Part shown: piece by piece, positions 19,875 to 34,800 of the stretch | Layout: every line of letters starts with the position of its first letter | How positions within the stretch are numbered: the stretch's first letter is position 1 | Notes under the pieces: model-generated | Databases searched by the model: none | What the model was told of the DNA's origin: nothing | What the model saw: only the letters and a program-made list of their open reading frames with translations | Translations under genes and position numbers: made by a program | DNA from: Diorhabda sublineata | Taxonomy: Eukaryota > Arthropoda > Insecta > Coleoptera > Chrysomelidae | Length of the DNA: 64,000 nucleotides | Direction of reading: 5' to 3' | NCBI RefSeq assembly: GCF_026230105.1 | Contig: NC_079483.1 | Location: forward strand, 5,635,312-5,699,311

Positions 19875-22800
19875 CTAAAATAAAAAAAATATCTAATGTA
19901 AAATATAACAATTTTAGACAATAATGTACCTTATCTGGTGTGGCTGTTTGAGTACCAACGTTATGTAAATGAACAGCTTTTGAATTGAACCATTCTGTTG
20001 GTGGAAATTGAGCTCCAAACGTTCCGATATGGCACTGAGAACGTTTCGATCTTCTAAACAGCCTTGATAGTAGTGATACTTTTTCTAAAAATAGAAATAA
20101 ATCAAAATTAGACATTTATATGAAGTATATTTATACAAAACACAGTAGAGATATATGTATATTGATAGAAATAGGTTGATCAAATGAAGATAAGAATCAT
20201 AATAGTGGGTACAGCATCAAATTCTTGCAGAGAGCCATGAAAGACTAGAAGATGGAATCAGTTTTGAGATATGGCAACACTGATGTGAATATGTCAAATG
20301 TGACGTTGCCAACATAAAGTTTGACATTTTTAATGGTAAACATACTTAGAACGAGTTGTCAAACGACTTTTATTTGAGTTGTTTACAGAAACTTTCTATG
20401 ACTTTCGGCGTAAATTAAACCGATAGCAGTATGCCGATCAACTAGCTGGTTACCATCTCGAGCTACTAGGCCAAGTATATATAAGCGAGATCTGCATGGT
20501 GAAAGATCAGCAAATTTAAAGTAAAAAATGTTATATAAACTTTTTTCGCCAGATCGATAGTTATTGAGTTATTCGTAATTGAAAAGTACGATTTTTCGTC
20601 AAAAAACCGCATTTTTCAATAGTTTTTTACGTATAACTCTGTAATGGGACATTTTATCGAAAAAAGTGTAATGAACAAAAATGAAGCTTATAAAACAACA
20701 AAGAAATTAAGCTATGTTTTAAGATCTTAATGTTCTACCTAAAGCAAATTATAGATCAGGGGTGTCCAACTTGCAAGGCACCAAGTGCCAAAACTAAAAC
20801 CTTTGATATGGTTGCTGGCCATATAATAATTTTGTTAAAGTAATAACAAAATAATGTGAGGTATAAAAATAATTAAAACAAAAAAAGAGTATTATTTCCT
20901 TTGTTGCTGATCGAGTATGTTTTTGTAAATGAATGGAAAATTTATACATATATTTTTTTGAGAGCTAAGAGAAACATTGCAATAGTAATAAGAAGTTATA
21001 TCTAATGTGAAGACTGTGGTCGATCGGCTTCATCCACCAATGAGGAAATGTCCACCTCCAGTTCAGTTGTAGACAGTCTCATGAGATGACGTAAGGAAGA
21101 ATCGGTGAGATTGCTTCTGTTGTGGTTTTTAATGTACTTCATGGAGGAAAAGGCACTTTCACATGCATATGTGCTTCCGAACATTGATGTAACCTTCAGT
21201 CCAAAATCTCGCAGATTTGGAAACTTCTCTTTAGACAGTAATTTGAAAAATTCAGGTCCCTTTTCTTGTTTGGTGATTAGGAAGATGTCAGCTTGAAGGT
21301 CACATAATTCAATTTGTAAGTCGGGTGGTGGTGTAAACTGCTTTTGAGATTTTCGATTTCTTCAAATCTTGTATTGAATTCATCAATAACTTGTTGAATT
21401 TTTTGAACTGCAGCATGAAAACTCAATATTTTCCTCACTGTTGAATTCTTCTGCTAGTTGCATACAGCTAGGGAAGTATGTCAGGTTGTTCTTTTCCAAA
21501 GCATGTTTAAACACGCTCAGCTTATTCCGAAATCCGTTTATTTTTCCGATTAAATCTGAAACCGTCTGGTTTCTTTCTTGAAGACACAAATATAAACTGT
21601 TAAGATGATTAGTCAGATCTGTTAAAAAAGCTAACTGTCTTAAGAATTCTGGATCCTTAAGCTTTCCAGTTCAGTTGTATCCGATGAAACGTATTCATTG
21701 AAGAATGCAGGGATTTCCTTCCTTATGGCAAAAACCGTTCCATGCACTTTCCTGCACTCAGCCACCTTACATTGTTGTACATTAGCAAGTCTCCATACTC
21801 AGCCTCTGTTTCCACTAAAAACTGCCTAAGTTGCCTGTGTAGAAGGGATCGATTTCCACCTCTAATCTTATTTATAATCTTACTCGCGGTTTGAAAAACT
21901 TGATTTTGCTTGACTGATTTTCCACATAAAGCTCCCTGATGTATAATACAATGAATTGCAGGACAAGTAACACCATTCTCTCGAAGCAGACCCCCTAATC
22001 CAGTTTTTTTACCTGTCATTGATGGGGCCCAGTCTGTTGCTATTTCTGAACATTTATTGAAACCTCCAATTCTATCAACTGCTTTCTTCATAGCCTCATA
22101 GATGTCTTTTCCTTTAGTCGTTCCATAAAGAGGGCAGATATCAAATAACTCCTCTTCACTGGTAAAATCGTGAAAAGTAATACGCACAAATATTAGGAGC
22201 TGACTAACATCTGATTGATCAGTGCTTTCATCCAGACAAAGTGAGAAATATGAACTTTTTTAACTAAGCTAAGCATAGACTTTTCTACTTGCTCACCCAT
22301 AGCAACTATCTTTCTTTGTATGGTTTAATGTGGAAGTGGCACTGATTGAAATTTCTCCGCCATTTTAGAATCTTCAAAGCCTTTGGCCATTTCAACGGCA
22401 CACTTTTTAATTAAATAGCTATCAGTGAAAGGTTTTTTTGCCTTTGCTAGCTCAAGCGACACGCATTTTCATGTTGTAAGGTATGTAAGGATGTAGAAAA
22501 TATAATCCTCTCCGTAAAAAATTTCGCGGGCCACAACGAATGGCATCGCGGGCCGGATGTGACCCGCGGGCCGGATGCGACCCGCGGGCCGGATGCGACC
22601 CGCGGGCCGCCAGTTGGACAACGCTGTTATAGATACTTAAATAGCTTTTAGGTAATTGAGTATTTAACCTCAAATAACGGGAAAATAGTACATTTTCCAA
22701 CAAAAAGTCATAGAACACTTTTTAAAAAGCTTGAAAATACCTTCCAAATGATCACTGAAAAAAGTCGTTTCTACTGAAATTTCAGTGAGATACGATGTAA

Positions 22801-25800
22801 AATATTTATAGGTAAAAAAATTTCACTAAAACTAATGCCATTTCATTGAAAATCAAAAGAAGACTTATTTTGGATGTTATTTACGACATCTCAACGTTTG
22901 GCTGATTGAAAATGCATAATTTTGAAAAAAATGAGCATTAAATAATACTTTTTGCTCATTTCTGCTCATTTTTTCTCCATAACTATAAGAGATACAAAAA
23001 CAAATAAACAGTCAAGCTAAAGCATTTTTTATGACGATTATTTTGTTTTTTATTTCTATTTTTTTTTGTAGCATAAAAATTGACGGAGTTATAACCAAAT
23101 TAATCTACTACTCTACAGTGCGAGGATTGCTTATCCACAGCCCTTTGGCCCTTTATTAATAAAATTTGGAGAGACTCAAGCCCTTTTAACATACATAGGA
23201 TTGTAGCCTTGAAAATTACCTTTAAAATGGTTTTTTGTAGGATGTGATAGCTTCAAAACTAATGGAGTTCAAAGTCAAAACTTTAACAGTCATTAAATTT
23301 TTTTTTAATTTTTTTATCAAAGGGGTGGTTCTTAAGGGTTGACAGGGTATATACAATTAAAATTACTTCAAGTAGAGACAAGAAACTTTAATACCAAAAA
23401 GAATTCAAAATCTAAAAGTTAGTAGTCGTTAGATTTATTTTTATTTCATTCTCTGCAAATTTGGGTTATTTTTTAAGGGTTGTATAATAAAAATTAATAA
23501 CCAATTAAATTTTATTGAAATGCTATGAATTTTTAGCAGTCAAAAATGAAATTGCAATGTTTTAAATCATCAAAAGATTTTTTCTTATATTATTTTCATC
23601 AGAAGGGTAGTTTTTAAAGGTTTTTAAGGGATTATAGTTTAAAAAAATAAAAATTTTCTATTATACAATATGCTAAGATATTTATGCCGCATAAACGAAA
23701 AACATTTCAATTGAAAAAAAAAAGTAGGAAAAACTATAATATTCGTATTTTTCGATAAGGGGTGGTTTTCACTCTTTAAAAACAATTTGCACACCTTGCG
23801 ACCATGTAGATCTTGATATGGGGGGTAATATGAGCTTAATTCTAAATTTTCAGAAAAATCGGAGTTGCATTAAAGAATTCGGAGGTTTCACAACATTTTG
23901 AGCTTGAATGCCTGCACTATACCTGGTTTTTCGAGTTTCATCGTGGTCGCACTTCACTACAGGATGAATTTTGTGTAGCATGTAGTGTGTAGTTAAGATC
24001 AAAGAAGTAACAAACCATAGATCTGTACAGAGTAGTTAAGCATTACCAGTGATGGGTTACAATCGCCAATGAATAATGATAAAACTGATCAACATATAAA
24101 TTAGAAGACTAACATGTGTTTCTTAACAGATACTTTCCTCTGAAACACAAGGTTTTTTCATTACCATCCAAAATTAAGTTATTAAAAGTAATAATACAGT
24201 ACAGTACAACAGTAATATACGATGAATGTCGCTTTACAATCAATAACAATCCAAAATATAACCAAAACATGGGTGACTCTCAAAACAGACCACACTGTTA
24301 ATTTTTAAGTATTATTCATCAAAATATACAGCTCTCATACTACGAATATTTCTACCATATTTTACTAGAAACGTTTTATATTATGTCTACGCCATAATAA
24401 CTGCTAGAACAAATCCATAGATAATATGTAGCGACATCTATTGAAATTTGACATCGTATCACATCTAATGACGTATCAAGGTGTAACAAAATTATGGGAA
24501 TAACGTGTTGCTTGAAAACATTCCGTTGACATATCCAGTATAATATGAATTAATTGAAGAATGTCCTTCAATATAAATATTGGTTGAAAATTTTCAACAG
24601 AAGTGTTGTGTGATGAATGAGTTATAATGTTTTAATAAATTCATTAACGATTAAATTTTCAAATATTGTCATTAGACGTAATTTAAAGTTATCTACCATA
24701 TAACATGAAAACAAAATCCCATCCTTCATTTTATTATTCACCTACATGTGTCTCAGCTTGTAACGTAGACAAACAATAAACATAGAGCAAACTAAAGAGG
24801 TAACTCCGCACAGACAGATCTTGACAGACAAGTGTACCAATTTAGAAAAACTAAAATATGAAAATTTCAGTCCGGAACATAAAAATTGTCCACAATAATT
24901 TGATTCAATTTCTCGTGCTCCTAAATTCTCATGATTCCATGGAAAACACCGTGGTAACCACACTTCCACACGAAGTGTGGATTTTAAATAACGAGACTCC
25001 TGATATAAAACAGTTTATTTTCATATTATATATATTTAGGTATCACCTTCAATATATACCCATCTTCTATACCTAAATCAATCCATACGAATCTTCACAC
25101 CACAGGATATATTTGTCTGCCAGTTTCTCCAGGAAGTTTCACAATTTCAGCAGACTCAAATCTTGTTCCTTTTAATTCAAATTTGATCAATACATGTTAT
25201 TACTTTTCCTAGTAAGTTAGAGTCTTTCTTAATCGGATCTGAAGTATCAACACAAATATTTTTGCGAAGTTCTTTGTCAATTCCTGTAGGTTCAGAGATC
25301 CCCCAATACACAGTAAGATCGATCAAAATTACCGTAATTTTACGAAATCTATGTCAACGGCTATACTGCTTTGTCTATAGACACGGTAGTTATCGTATTC
25401 GAAAGAGTAAGCTTCAGGTTAAATGGCTGACAACTAATTTGGAATTTCTGGAACCGTTGGCGATATTTATACTGAATACACTGTTCACACCAACACTCAC
25501 AATCACACTAATTGACGCGCGTTTCGATAAACAAGTTATCTTCTTCAGAAACTGAGTGCTGGTGTAGTGGTGGTATAAACAATGTGTTCAGTATAACCAG
25601 TTGACAGTTGTTAACCTTTGGCGCACACGTAGTTTTTCTCGCTAACTTACTTGGAGTGGGCGTAGATTCCCCACTATGGGGATACTCGGTACTACTGCTT
25701 GTATCCACATAATGTTTAGCGATTGTTCTAGTAGAAGCTGATCTTCGAAGTCTTCTATTGGAATTCCAAAGTCTGAACGATCCTCTTCTGTCTGGACTTC

Positions 25801-28800
25801 TGGGAGAAGGAAACGAAGAGGAACGTCGTTTGGTACGAGCGTACAGTATTTTATCGCTGGCATTACCTATAATTTAAAAGAATTGGATGATTTAATTCGA
25901 TGAAAATTATAATTATCATACCTCCGCATATAACGTCGGCTAAATTGGTTTGTATACATTGATGTGTAACGTTGCCATCTCTAATAGTAGCTATATCACC
26001 GTGAACCATAACCACTGCTTCTTCAGTCGACATGAGCATCGTTTTATTAGCTGAGGAATCGACACCAATATCATCTTTCTTTCTTCCTCTTGATTGGCTC
26101 CTCGAACGTCTTCGCCTAAAAATTTATACAATTTAATAAAATGAATGATGATAATACGAGATAAACTCACTCTGGTGTAACTATATAATAACCGCTTGAT
26201 GTATTATAGAGTTTCTTTTCTTTCGTTAATTGTACCAAGGTGTCGTAAAGAGCTTGTTCACTTGGAGGTGATACATGTGGAAAAGCCATTATTAGAGATT
26301 CTCTTATTGTTTCGAGACCGGCCGGTCTTCCTTGACTCGATAACCTCAAAACAACCGAACAAACTGCTTCCGGAAGAGGTGTCCATTGGGTTTGTGGTAC
26401 TGGAGTTATCGTTGATTCTTCTATGTCTTCTACAAAAACAAAACAATCTTTAAATGTACAAATATTTGAACAACAGTTGAACTGGATAGTTGAAAGTAGT
26501 GGACAACATGTTAAAAATGCTTGTGACCACATTAGAATGGATTGAAATGAAGAAGTCATTAATACCATAAAAATTTGGAGATGTGGAATATTGTAAAATA
26601 ACGAAAAAAAAAAACAGTTAAAAACCAACCATGTTAGTTATTTATGATAGATTTGATAATACAATTACAACTTATCAAATAAAGGGTACGTAGACTCCTC
26701 CATCCTGTAGTTTGCGATCTAGTCCCCTTCTGCTTTTATTATTTCCGAGCACAATTTTCATATTCCCGACAAATAATCGTCGTCTATTTGTCTTCTTCTT
26801 CCTGTCCAGTTCTCTCAAATACTGGAATGGTTAAGATCGTTGTTTTGCTGAAAGGTAAATTTTTTACCGATAAGGCGCTGACCAGAACGTACTACATTTT
26901 CCTTTGATATCTTTTTAATAGCGTTCCTTCTTCAAAAATCCTTCAATTTTCAACATATTTTCAGTCAACTTTGCTTCAAAACATCTCCAAACTATCACCG
27001 AGCTTCCACCGTGTTATACAGTTTGCATGGTCCCGTTCTTCCTTTGACCTGCACACAAATCTTTTGCTCTTAGACCCAAAAACCTCAAACCATGTACTCA
27101 GTACTCCATGAAACATTCTCTTACTCTTCATGCGTCCAATTTTTATGTTTTTCAGTTCACTGCATTCTCCTAATGTTATTTTGATATCTTGAAAGAGATT
27201 TCTTCACTGTCACAGTCCAAATTCTCGCAATATTTTAATTGTAGAAGTACTTAAGGCAGATCCTCGGATTCATTGATCTCAGCTGCTATCTCTGGGCCTG
27301 TGAGATGTCGATGGATGGTGGATGCATATTTTTCCACGTTGTAATCCACGTTATTTTTAATTCGACGGCAATTGTATAGTTACTTTTGTTTAGACTTTGA
27401 AGACTTGCGATTAATGCACGAATTTCAATCAGTAGTTACTTGGTTTTACCCATTTTAAAACTTACAAGTCTGAATTTGCGAGAACGAAAACAATCCGTAG
27501 ACGAATTTCACAAAAGGATGTCTTGGTCCAAAAAGTTCACGTATCAGCGTCTAACTGGGACTAAACTACAATTATAAACACCGAAGAAAAAATTCTATTA
27601 TTTTCATGACATGATACAGATCCTTACTAAAAAAGAGGAATCCTGTGGAATTTTTTTGATTTGTTTTGACTCAAAGTATCTATTGGGCCTGTTCTTAAAT
27701 TTACTTGAAATTTTTTTCCAATCTCTCGATTGATATGTGTACTACATGTTAGTTTTTGACGTAAGCTCTTCAATTTTTTGTTGCGTCTTCACAAGATCAT
27801 TTTTTCTCAGACATACACTTAAATGCTTTAGTTCTTTTGAGCATTTGAATCTTCAATTGATTATCTAAGAGGTTACGAACTTTGAAGTTCTATTTCTGGA
27901 AACTCCTCAATGAAACTTTTTTTTAATTTCAACTGAGATCGATATGGTATCGAAATCTCTATGTGGTTTTCTTTAATATTGGGTTGAAACATTTCTAGTT
28001 AAAGTTGAAAGATATTTTGCTGTTTTGATTCGTTTTTCTCGTAGTGTTGATAAAAAACTTACCTAAAGCTACTATTTGGTATCCTGGAGGTGGTTGCAGA
28101 ACCCTTCTAGACCAAGCGTTTCTCAAAATTTCCAAGGCACAAGGTTCTGCTGCAACCAGCAGCGCACCAGGATTCACGTAACCATTATAAACTAAATTTT
28201 TAGTAGCTCCGTTTAGGCCGTTATTCCACCAACAGATTGAATTAGCAGAAAGCAATCCCTGCAAAAAATAGAAAATAAAATAAGAAAGAAAGTATCTGAA
28301 ATTGTTTTTATAGAACTAATTATCTGTTTTTGAACATTTTCCATGGTATTTTATGTGATAAATCTTGATTATTGAAAATACTGATTCTCAGTCTTTCAGC
28401 CTTCAAATTTTCTTGATACTACCTCTTATAAACAGTCTTTTATTAGTTTCACCTTTATGTTTGTCACTGACTTTAAAACGGCTACCGAGATATAAGATTA
28501 AAGGCAAATAAGATATAAAAAAAGAAGATGCTAGACGTCACTTGTCTCTTGTCAGTGATGGAGGGAAGGATTAGGAAATACAACGAATTATCAAAATAAG
28601 CTGATGGTTATTTAAAAATGACCTCCGTGGGGTAAACAAATGCTTTTATCGTAAGCTTCTGCGTGCAGATTTATGTGCTTTTTAAAGTTTTTCATTGGTT
28701 TTTAGACCTCATTATTTTCAGTTTACTACGAAAGCCCTTATTAAAGAGTTACTACTTGAAGAACTATGAAATTTCCTCTTTAAAACATGTTTTTTCGTCT

Positions 28801-31800
28801 ATGTAGTGTTGTGCTTAGTATACGAGTATGGTCCAACAAAGGCCCAACACAGAAACCACGAAAATATATTTATTTTCAACGTAATCTTTCAGCTCCATAC
28901 ACTTTTTCCAGCGATGTTTCTGCTAACATCACATCTTCATTGCTAGAAAAAAAATCTTTGACCACTCAACCATTTTTTCAAATCTAGGAACAGAAAATAA
29001 TACGAAAGGACTAAATCTAGCGCATAGGCATGAAAAAAACCGACACCATGACCTTGCCTGCAGGTGGAGCCTTCTTTGGAGCCGATTCTCCCTTTTCAAT
29101 CCACCACTTTGATTGCTTTTTTTTTGGTTGGGAAGTGATGGATCTACGTTTCATCTATAGTTATGAAACGGCGAAAAAATTCCGTTTTATTTCGGAGAAA
29201 CATTGCCAAACATTCGATGGAAACATCTTCACGACGCTGTTTTTGTTGTAAGCAAACGCAGCACCCAACTTGTACACAACTTTCTCATGTCCAAATTTTT
29301 AGATAAAATGCGATGTACCGTACTTTTTAAAAAGCGGTTAATAAATTCTGAAAAACGAATTTCAACACACTATTTTGAGTTTTCTGGATGATCAGATTCA
29401 AAGAAACCGCAGCTGCTTGTTTAAACTAATGCCTGGTATAACTCTATTTCGATTGTATCGAATACATGTAGTATAAAACATCTGTAACTTCAAAAATCCA
29501 GAATGTACCAGAACGTATATTTATCGGGAATTCTTTCTTTGGAGAAGTGCAAGCCTATGAAATCATCTACCAAATAACGGCTATTCCCGAATATACATAA
29601 GTTCACGATCAATATCCACAAGCTTACGCGGCATGCATTACTCAAACTACTCGAGTGTAATGGGGTTTATCCTTTTTTTTTATTTGAGGTTAACGCGCCT
29701 CGACAGCTATGTCATTGATACACAAAAACAATAATATGATACATTATTTTTAAATAAAGAACTGTTACTAAATCTAATACAAAAATACTACGAACAAAGA
29801 AAAGATGTTTTCGTTGTTTTATAGATTACCAAAAAGCTTTTAACTCCATTCGGCATGACTTACTATTTGACATCATAAAGGATGTTGATATTGATAGTAT
29901 AGACATCAGGATCATACAAAAGCTGTTGCACATCAAACAGCGGAACTACGGAACACCTTCAGATACTTAGGGGACTTAGGACTTAGGGGACTTTTCAGCT
30001 GGCATTAAAAGACCACCAAAAAGGCATTAAAGTAAATGGAACTCTCATAAATATGCCGACGATACTGCGATATAAGCCGACAACGAAGAAGACCAAAAGA
30101 GCTAGTCGATTCTATCAAAGAATATGGTACCAAATACGGACACACAATCCTTAGATTGATGGTCATATTCGGCCAATCCTTTTGTATGGTATAGAGACGT
30201 GATCCCAGAAAGTGAGATCCTTAAACAGAGAAGAAGCAATGGAAATGTGTATGTTGTGCAGACTTCTACGGATCCCATGGACCGTATATTATTTAGTACA
30301 AATCCTGCGAGGACCGTTATATTCAACTCATACTGACGGGAAAGATCGACGGAAGGAGAGGAGAAGTAACTACATTCCTGGCTACCGAATATAAGATGTG
30401 GCAACAATTTACAAGTTACACGTCGAAAATGTATGGTACTTGAAGAAGGCAAAATCTATTACAATACGTAAATTATTTATATTTTCTCATAAATCTCGGT
30501 GACTTTAAGAAACTCTGGCCAGTTAAATGTAGGTTTTCATATAAAACTGCTGGTATGCGGTATAGTTTTCTCTGCAGTCGGTGAGGATGTGTCAAACAGA
30601 CACAGCAACGTGACAACTTTGGCAGACAGGACGAGTGGTTGATGCGGAGTCTTCTTATTGGCACAGCTTCTCTCCTAATCAAAAAGTTTAGGGAAAAGTG
30701 AGAAGTATATGGGGTTATCCTTCTGTGCTTGCTTTTTACATAAAAAAAATCACAGATCTAAGCGAATTGCGTATTAATAATTCATTGAAAACTTCACTTA
30801 AGTTGCGTTTCCCTTGATATCACTTCTACATTAAAGAAAATGTCCTGATGGAACCTCTCGCTTTGTTTATCATTAAAATTTTCCAGAAAGCAATCTAGAT
30901 AAGAGTACAGAATATGTATTTGCAAGAATATAGCTTTATATTACATTATAATTTCATTTTTTTAAGTCTGTAATTTTTTCATTTAGGGTTTTCGTGTTTT
31001 ACCATTCTTCTGGGAAGTTCTTTTTGTACTATAAACTAACTAGCTAACTAACCAATTTTTTTGAAAACTCTGCAGCAACGCAAGTAGGCGAGGAAAGCAA
31101 AAAAAAACATGTTTTATTAATGGTACCTGCGTGTGGGTTTTACGAGGGTCTTTCAACACCTGTTACGTATAATGACAAAAAATATTTGAGATTTCACTTT
31201 TATAATTCCAGAAATAATTATTTCATACACGATATCAAACGTGTATCTGTGCAATAAAAATGTTATTATCAACTTTAATACAATGTCTCGTTACGTTCTT
31301 ACAATATAATTGTTTATACGGGGTGTTTGAGAAAAGTTAAAGATTTTAGATCTACATACATACAACGCACAGTTGTTAGACAAAATATGAAAATGAACAA
31401 ACTTGGAATATGAACAGCTTATTACATTAATTTGTTATTTGAAATATGTTCAGATGTGTTGATTGCTTCATCTCGAATTTGTAAATCTGGTACGGCGCGC
31501 TTACGTAATTCTCCCACTAGCTTACTCTCATACAGAGGATTCAAAAAGAAATTTGTGATTCCTGGTGAATCTAATAAGGATAATGAGATATTTTCGTCGA
31601 TTTATTGTATTGTCGTCAAATTTTGAAATTAAATCTGATCGCGTAGATCGAAATCGATACCAAAAAGTTGTGATTATCGGCCAAACGGCTCATTTTATCA
31701 AATTCCAGCGAGATTAAATTATCCTAAAGGTGTAGCAATCTATCATTTCGAATTTCATGATTCGAAATGATGACCTCACCGTTCCTAAGAAAACAACTAC

Positions 31801-34800
31801 TTTCCTGGCTGATACCACGAAGAATATTGAATTACATCTTCTCCGAAGAACGTAATGTCATCGACAATCCGCCAATATTGACATTCCTAACTGCATCCCT
31901 ACATGAATCAAGTACCAGCGCTCGCTGACTATCTTCGAATGAGAAACTCCGGACGTGAGGTCGTTACGCTACTCCAAAGAGACGCAATAACGTCGAAACT
32001 AGTCTCTTTGTAATCGCGAGTCATTAGCCATGTCAATTTTGGCGGATTGTCGATGATAACACGTTATTCGGAAGAGATGTAAATCGATATTCTTCGTGGT
32101 GTTAGCCAGGAAAGTAGTTGTTTGCTCCTTTGAGGAAGGGCAAGCCATCATTTCGAATCAAGAAATTAGAAATGATTGATGCAAATAGTTATTATGCCAA
32201 TTAATGAAAACGTCTCATATATCACTTGATAATTTAATTCACATGTCTACTTGACTTCGCAGTTGGAAATGAAGATTTCGCTGGGTAGAGTCTACTAAGG
32301 AATGTTTAGCTACATGAATCAAGTAGCAGCGCTGGCTGGCTGTGGCTTTAGTTTGGATGAGAAACTCCGAACTAGAGGTCGTTACGCCATTCTGAAGAGA
32401 CGCAACAACGTCGAAACTAGTCAGTGGTTACGACTCTCGTCTTGTAATGTATCATATTATATTAAAAATAAAATTTAATTCAATATTTTTCTTGGTGTTA
32501 GCCAGAAAAGTAGTTATTTGCTCCTTTGAGAAACGGAAAAACTTTTTAAATCATGAAATATATGAAATAACCACTACGAGTAGTCCGTTCATGGTTTCAA
32601 GGCATGCTGAAAATTTTTTAAAAAACGAAATTGAAATTTAAACTCTTGAGACCTATAATTCTAAAACGAGAAAAATCATTTTGGCTCATACAATACGTTC
32701 CCGAATTTTTGAACGTTAGTTCCGGAATATCCTTCTTATAATTCTCCCTATAAAACATTTTTTGTTAGTATAATTGTCCGTTCACTTTACATAAAGCCTT
32801 TGGCAGAAATTTTTATGCGGAACATCCTGTACGTATTTAAATAATCAATTATTTCTTGAGATATAAACGTATATTTTCTACACGGGTAAACAACATTTTA
32901 GATTCAGTTATTAATTTTATTGGTCATTATGCCCATCGACGGCGGTAAAAGTAAAAAAATAAGAAGTGTTTTTCTATAGCCTGCAAGGTTAGTTCTATAA
33001 AAATCTATCACCGTAAATTTTATCTATATTTGGGTATGTATGTAATACATTCGATTATTAATAAAAGGTCGACTTCTGTTTTTGTCACACATTTTTATTC
33101 ATTAAAAATAATATAACAATTATTTGGACCGAACCCTCCAAATCGATTAAAAGGATTGTACTCCGGAACTTGTTATAAATCATTTCGATAACGTATCTGA
33201 ATGTGACGTTTGTTGAAACGAGGGTCCTTAAAAACTAATAAGGGTAATAATTCTGAGCCGGATCAATCAAAAACGTGTAATTTGAGTCAATTAAAAGACA
33301 CGTCCTATTATAAACGCGACGCTAATGTATAACAAACCTTAGCGTAAGTTATAGACAGAGAGTTAAGTCCTGCAAATTCTCAATCTTTGGTGTGATAACA
33401 ACAAATGCGTGATTCCATAGCCAAATTTTGGGAATGGGCTATCGAATATTGGATATAAAGCATCGAAACAGGAGATTAAGGACGATGAAGAACTTTAGGA
33501 GTCAAAAATATAGTAGGAACCTTAAATTTGTACTCATAAAATCTGTTTTATGATCGAGTTTGATTGTATTAGGTTAGGTTAGGTTAGGTTAGAAATAGAG
33601 AAATAGCTGGGGAAGGAAAATATGGTGAGATACAAAGACTCAAATGATCTGGGCATATAATGAAAAGAAAACCAACTAAAATGTTCAAAAGAATAAGGTA
33701 AAATAAACCCCATTGTGGCCAAGGAGAAGAGGCAGGCCGAGAAGGACTTGGAGAAACGAAATAGAGGAAGACATAAGAGCTGGAACCGGTGAAACAGGTA
33801 AGTTCGAATCATATTTACAGACGTTTCAAATGAGTGTTTGTCCGGCGATACTCAAAATCACAATGACATTGACCTACAGCTTCTCGAGGTCTTAAGAAAA
33901 ATTTATAAGCCCACAATTCTAGAGGAATTGTTAACAATTCATTGGGGAATCAATCAGTTCGAATGTAAAATGGAAAACCATGAGAAAAGATGGGATAAAA
34001 TATGTAAAGAATTGTCACGAGTATCAGGTAAACAAAACTAAGCCAGATATAGAGATGCTGTAGTTAAACCATTCGACATAGACGCGTTGGGTCTATTTGT
34101 CGAAAGTAACAGTGGAAATCGTAACCCGAGTTCTGAACTGTCAATATCAAAAGAACACAAAGTGATTTAAACGATTTATTCTATTGTATAAAAGTTCAAG
34201 TTTTGATTGATCCATTAAATTTTGAGTGTGATCCAAATCACTGGGGAATATTCATTCACTCCTCAGAAACCAGACGAACGTGAAGAATACCGTACGATCC
34301 ATATTTTATGACCATTTCTCTTCACAAGAGAATTCAGAAAGTAGAAACTTGAACTGCGATGTGTATGCATGTTTAATAGACTACGAGAACGCCATAGATC
34401 GAATGAAATGTGGAAAAATGATGGAGATACTTAAAGAAATAGGAATTAACACTAAGGAACTGAGAATAATTGGAAACCTCTACTGGAATCAATCCGCAAA
34501 CTTTAGAATCGAAGAAGAGCACACAGAAAAAGTGAAATTTGTTGCATATTATCTCCATTCATTTTTAACTTGTATTCTGAGCGGATATTTCGTGAAGCCT
34601 TATATAAGACATGAAAAGGTATACTACCAAATGGTTACAGAATTTAACGACATCAGACATGCAGATAACATCGTTTTATTAGCTAACAGAAGTTCCTTCA
34701 GTGCTAGTTGCTTATTGTTCTGATATAAAAGATACTTACGGAAATATGAGATTTCTTCTTGGCAAAATTGCTCGGGAAAATTTTGGCAATTTCAAAGTTA

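Noticed and set aside
25508..25708. Longer STOX exon 5 reading through to 25508
   Set aside because: A strong GTAAGT donor at 25650 and the in-phase, family-matching exon at 20084 argue for splicing; residues after the donor look like intron translation.
34280..34723. Functional reverse transcriptase because the frame is open
   Set aside because: The catalytic loop reads HADN and the conserved RQG block is destroyed; the open frame is only part of the enzyme.
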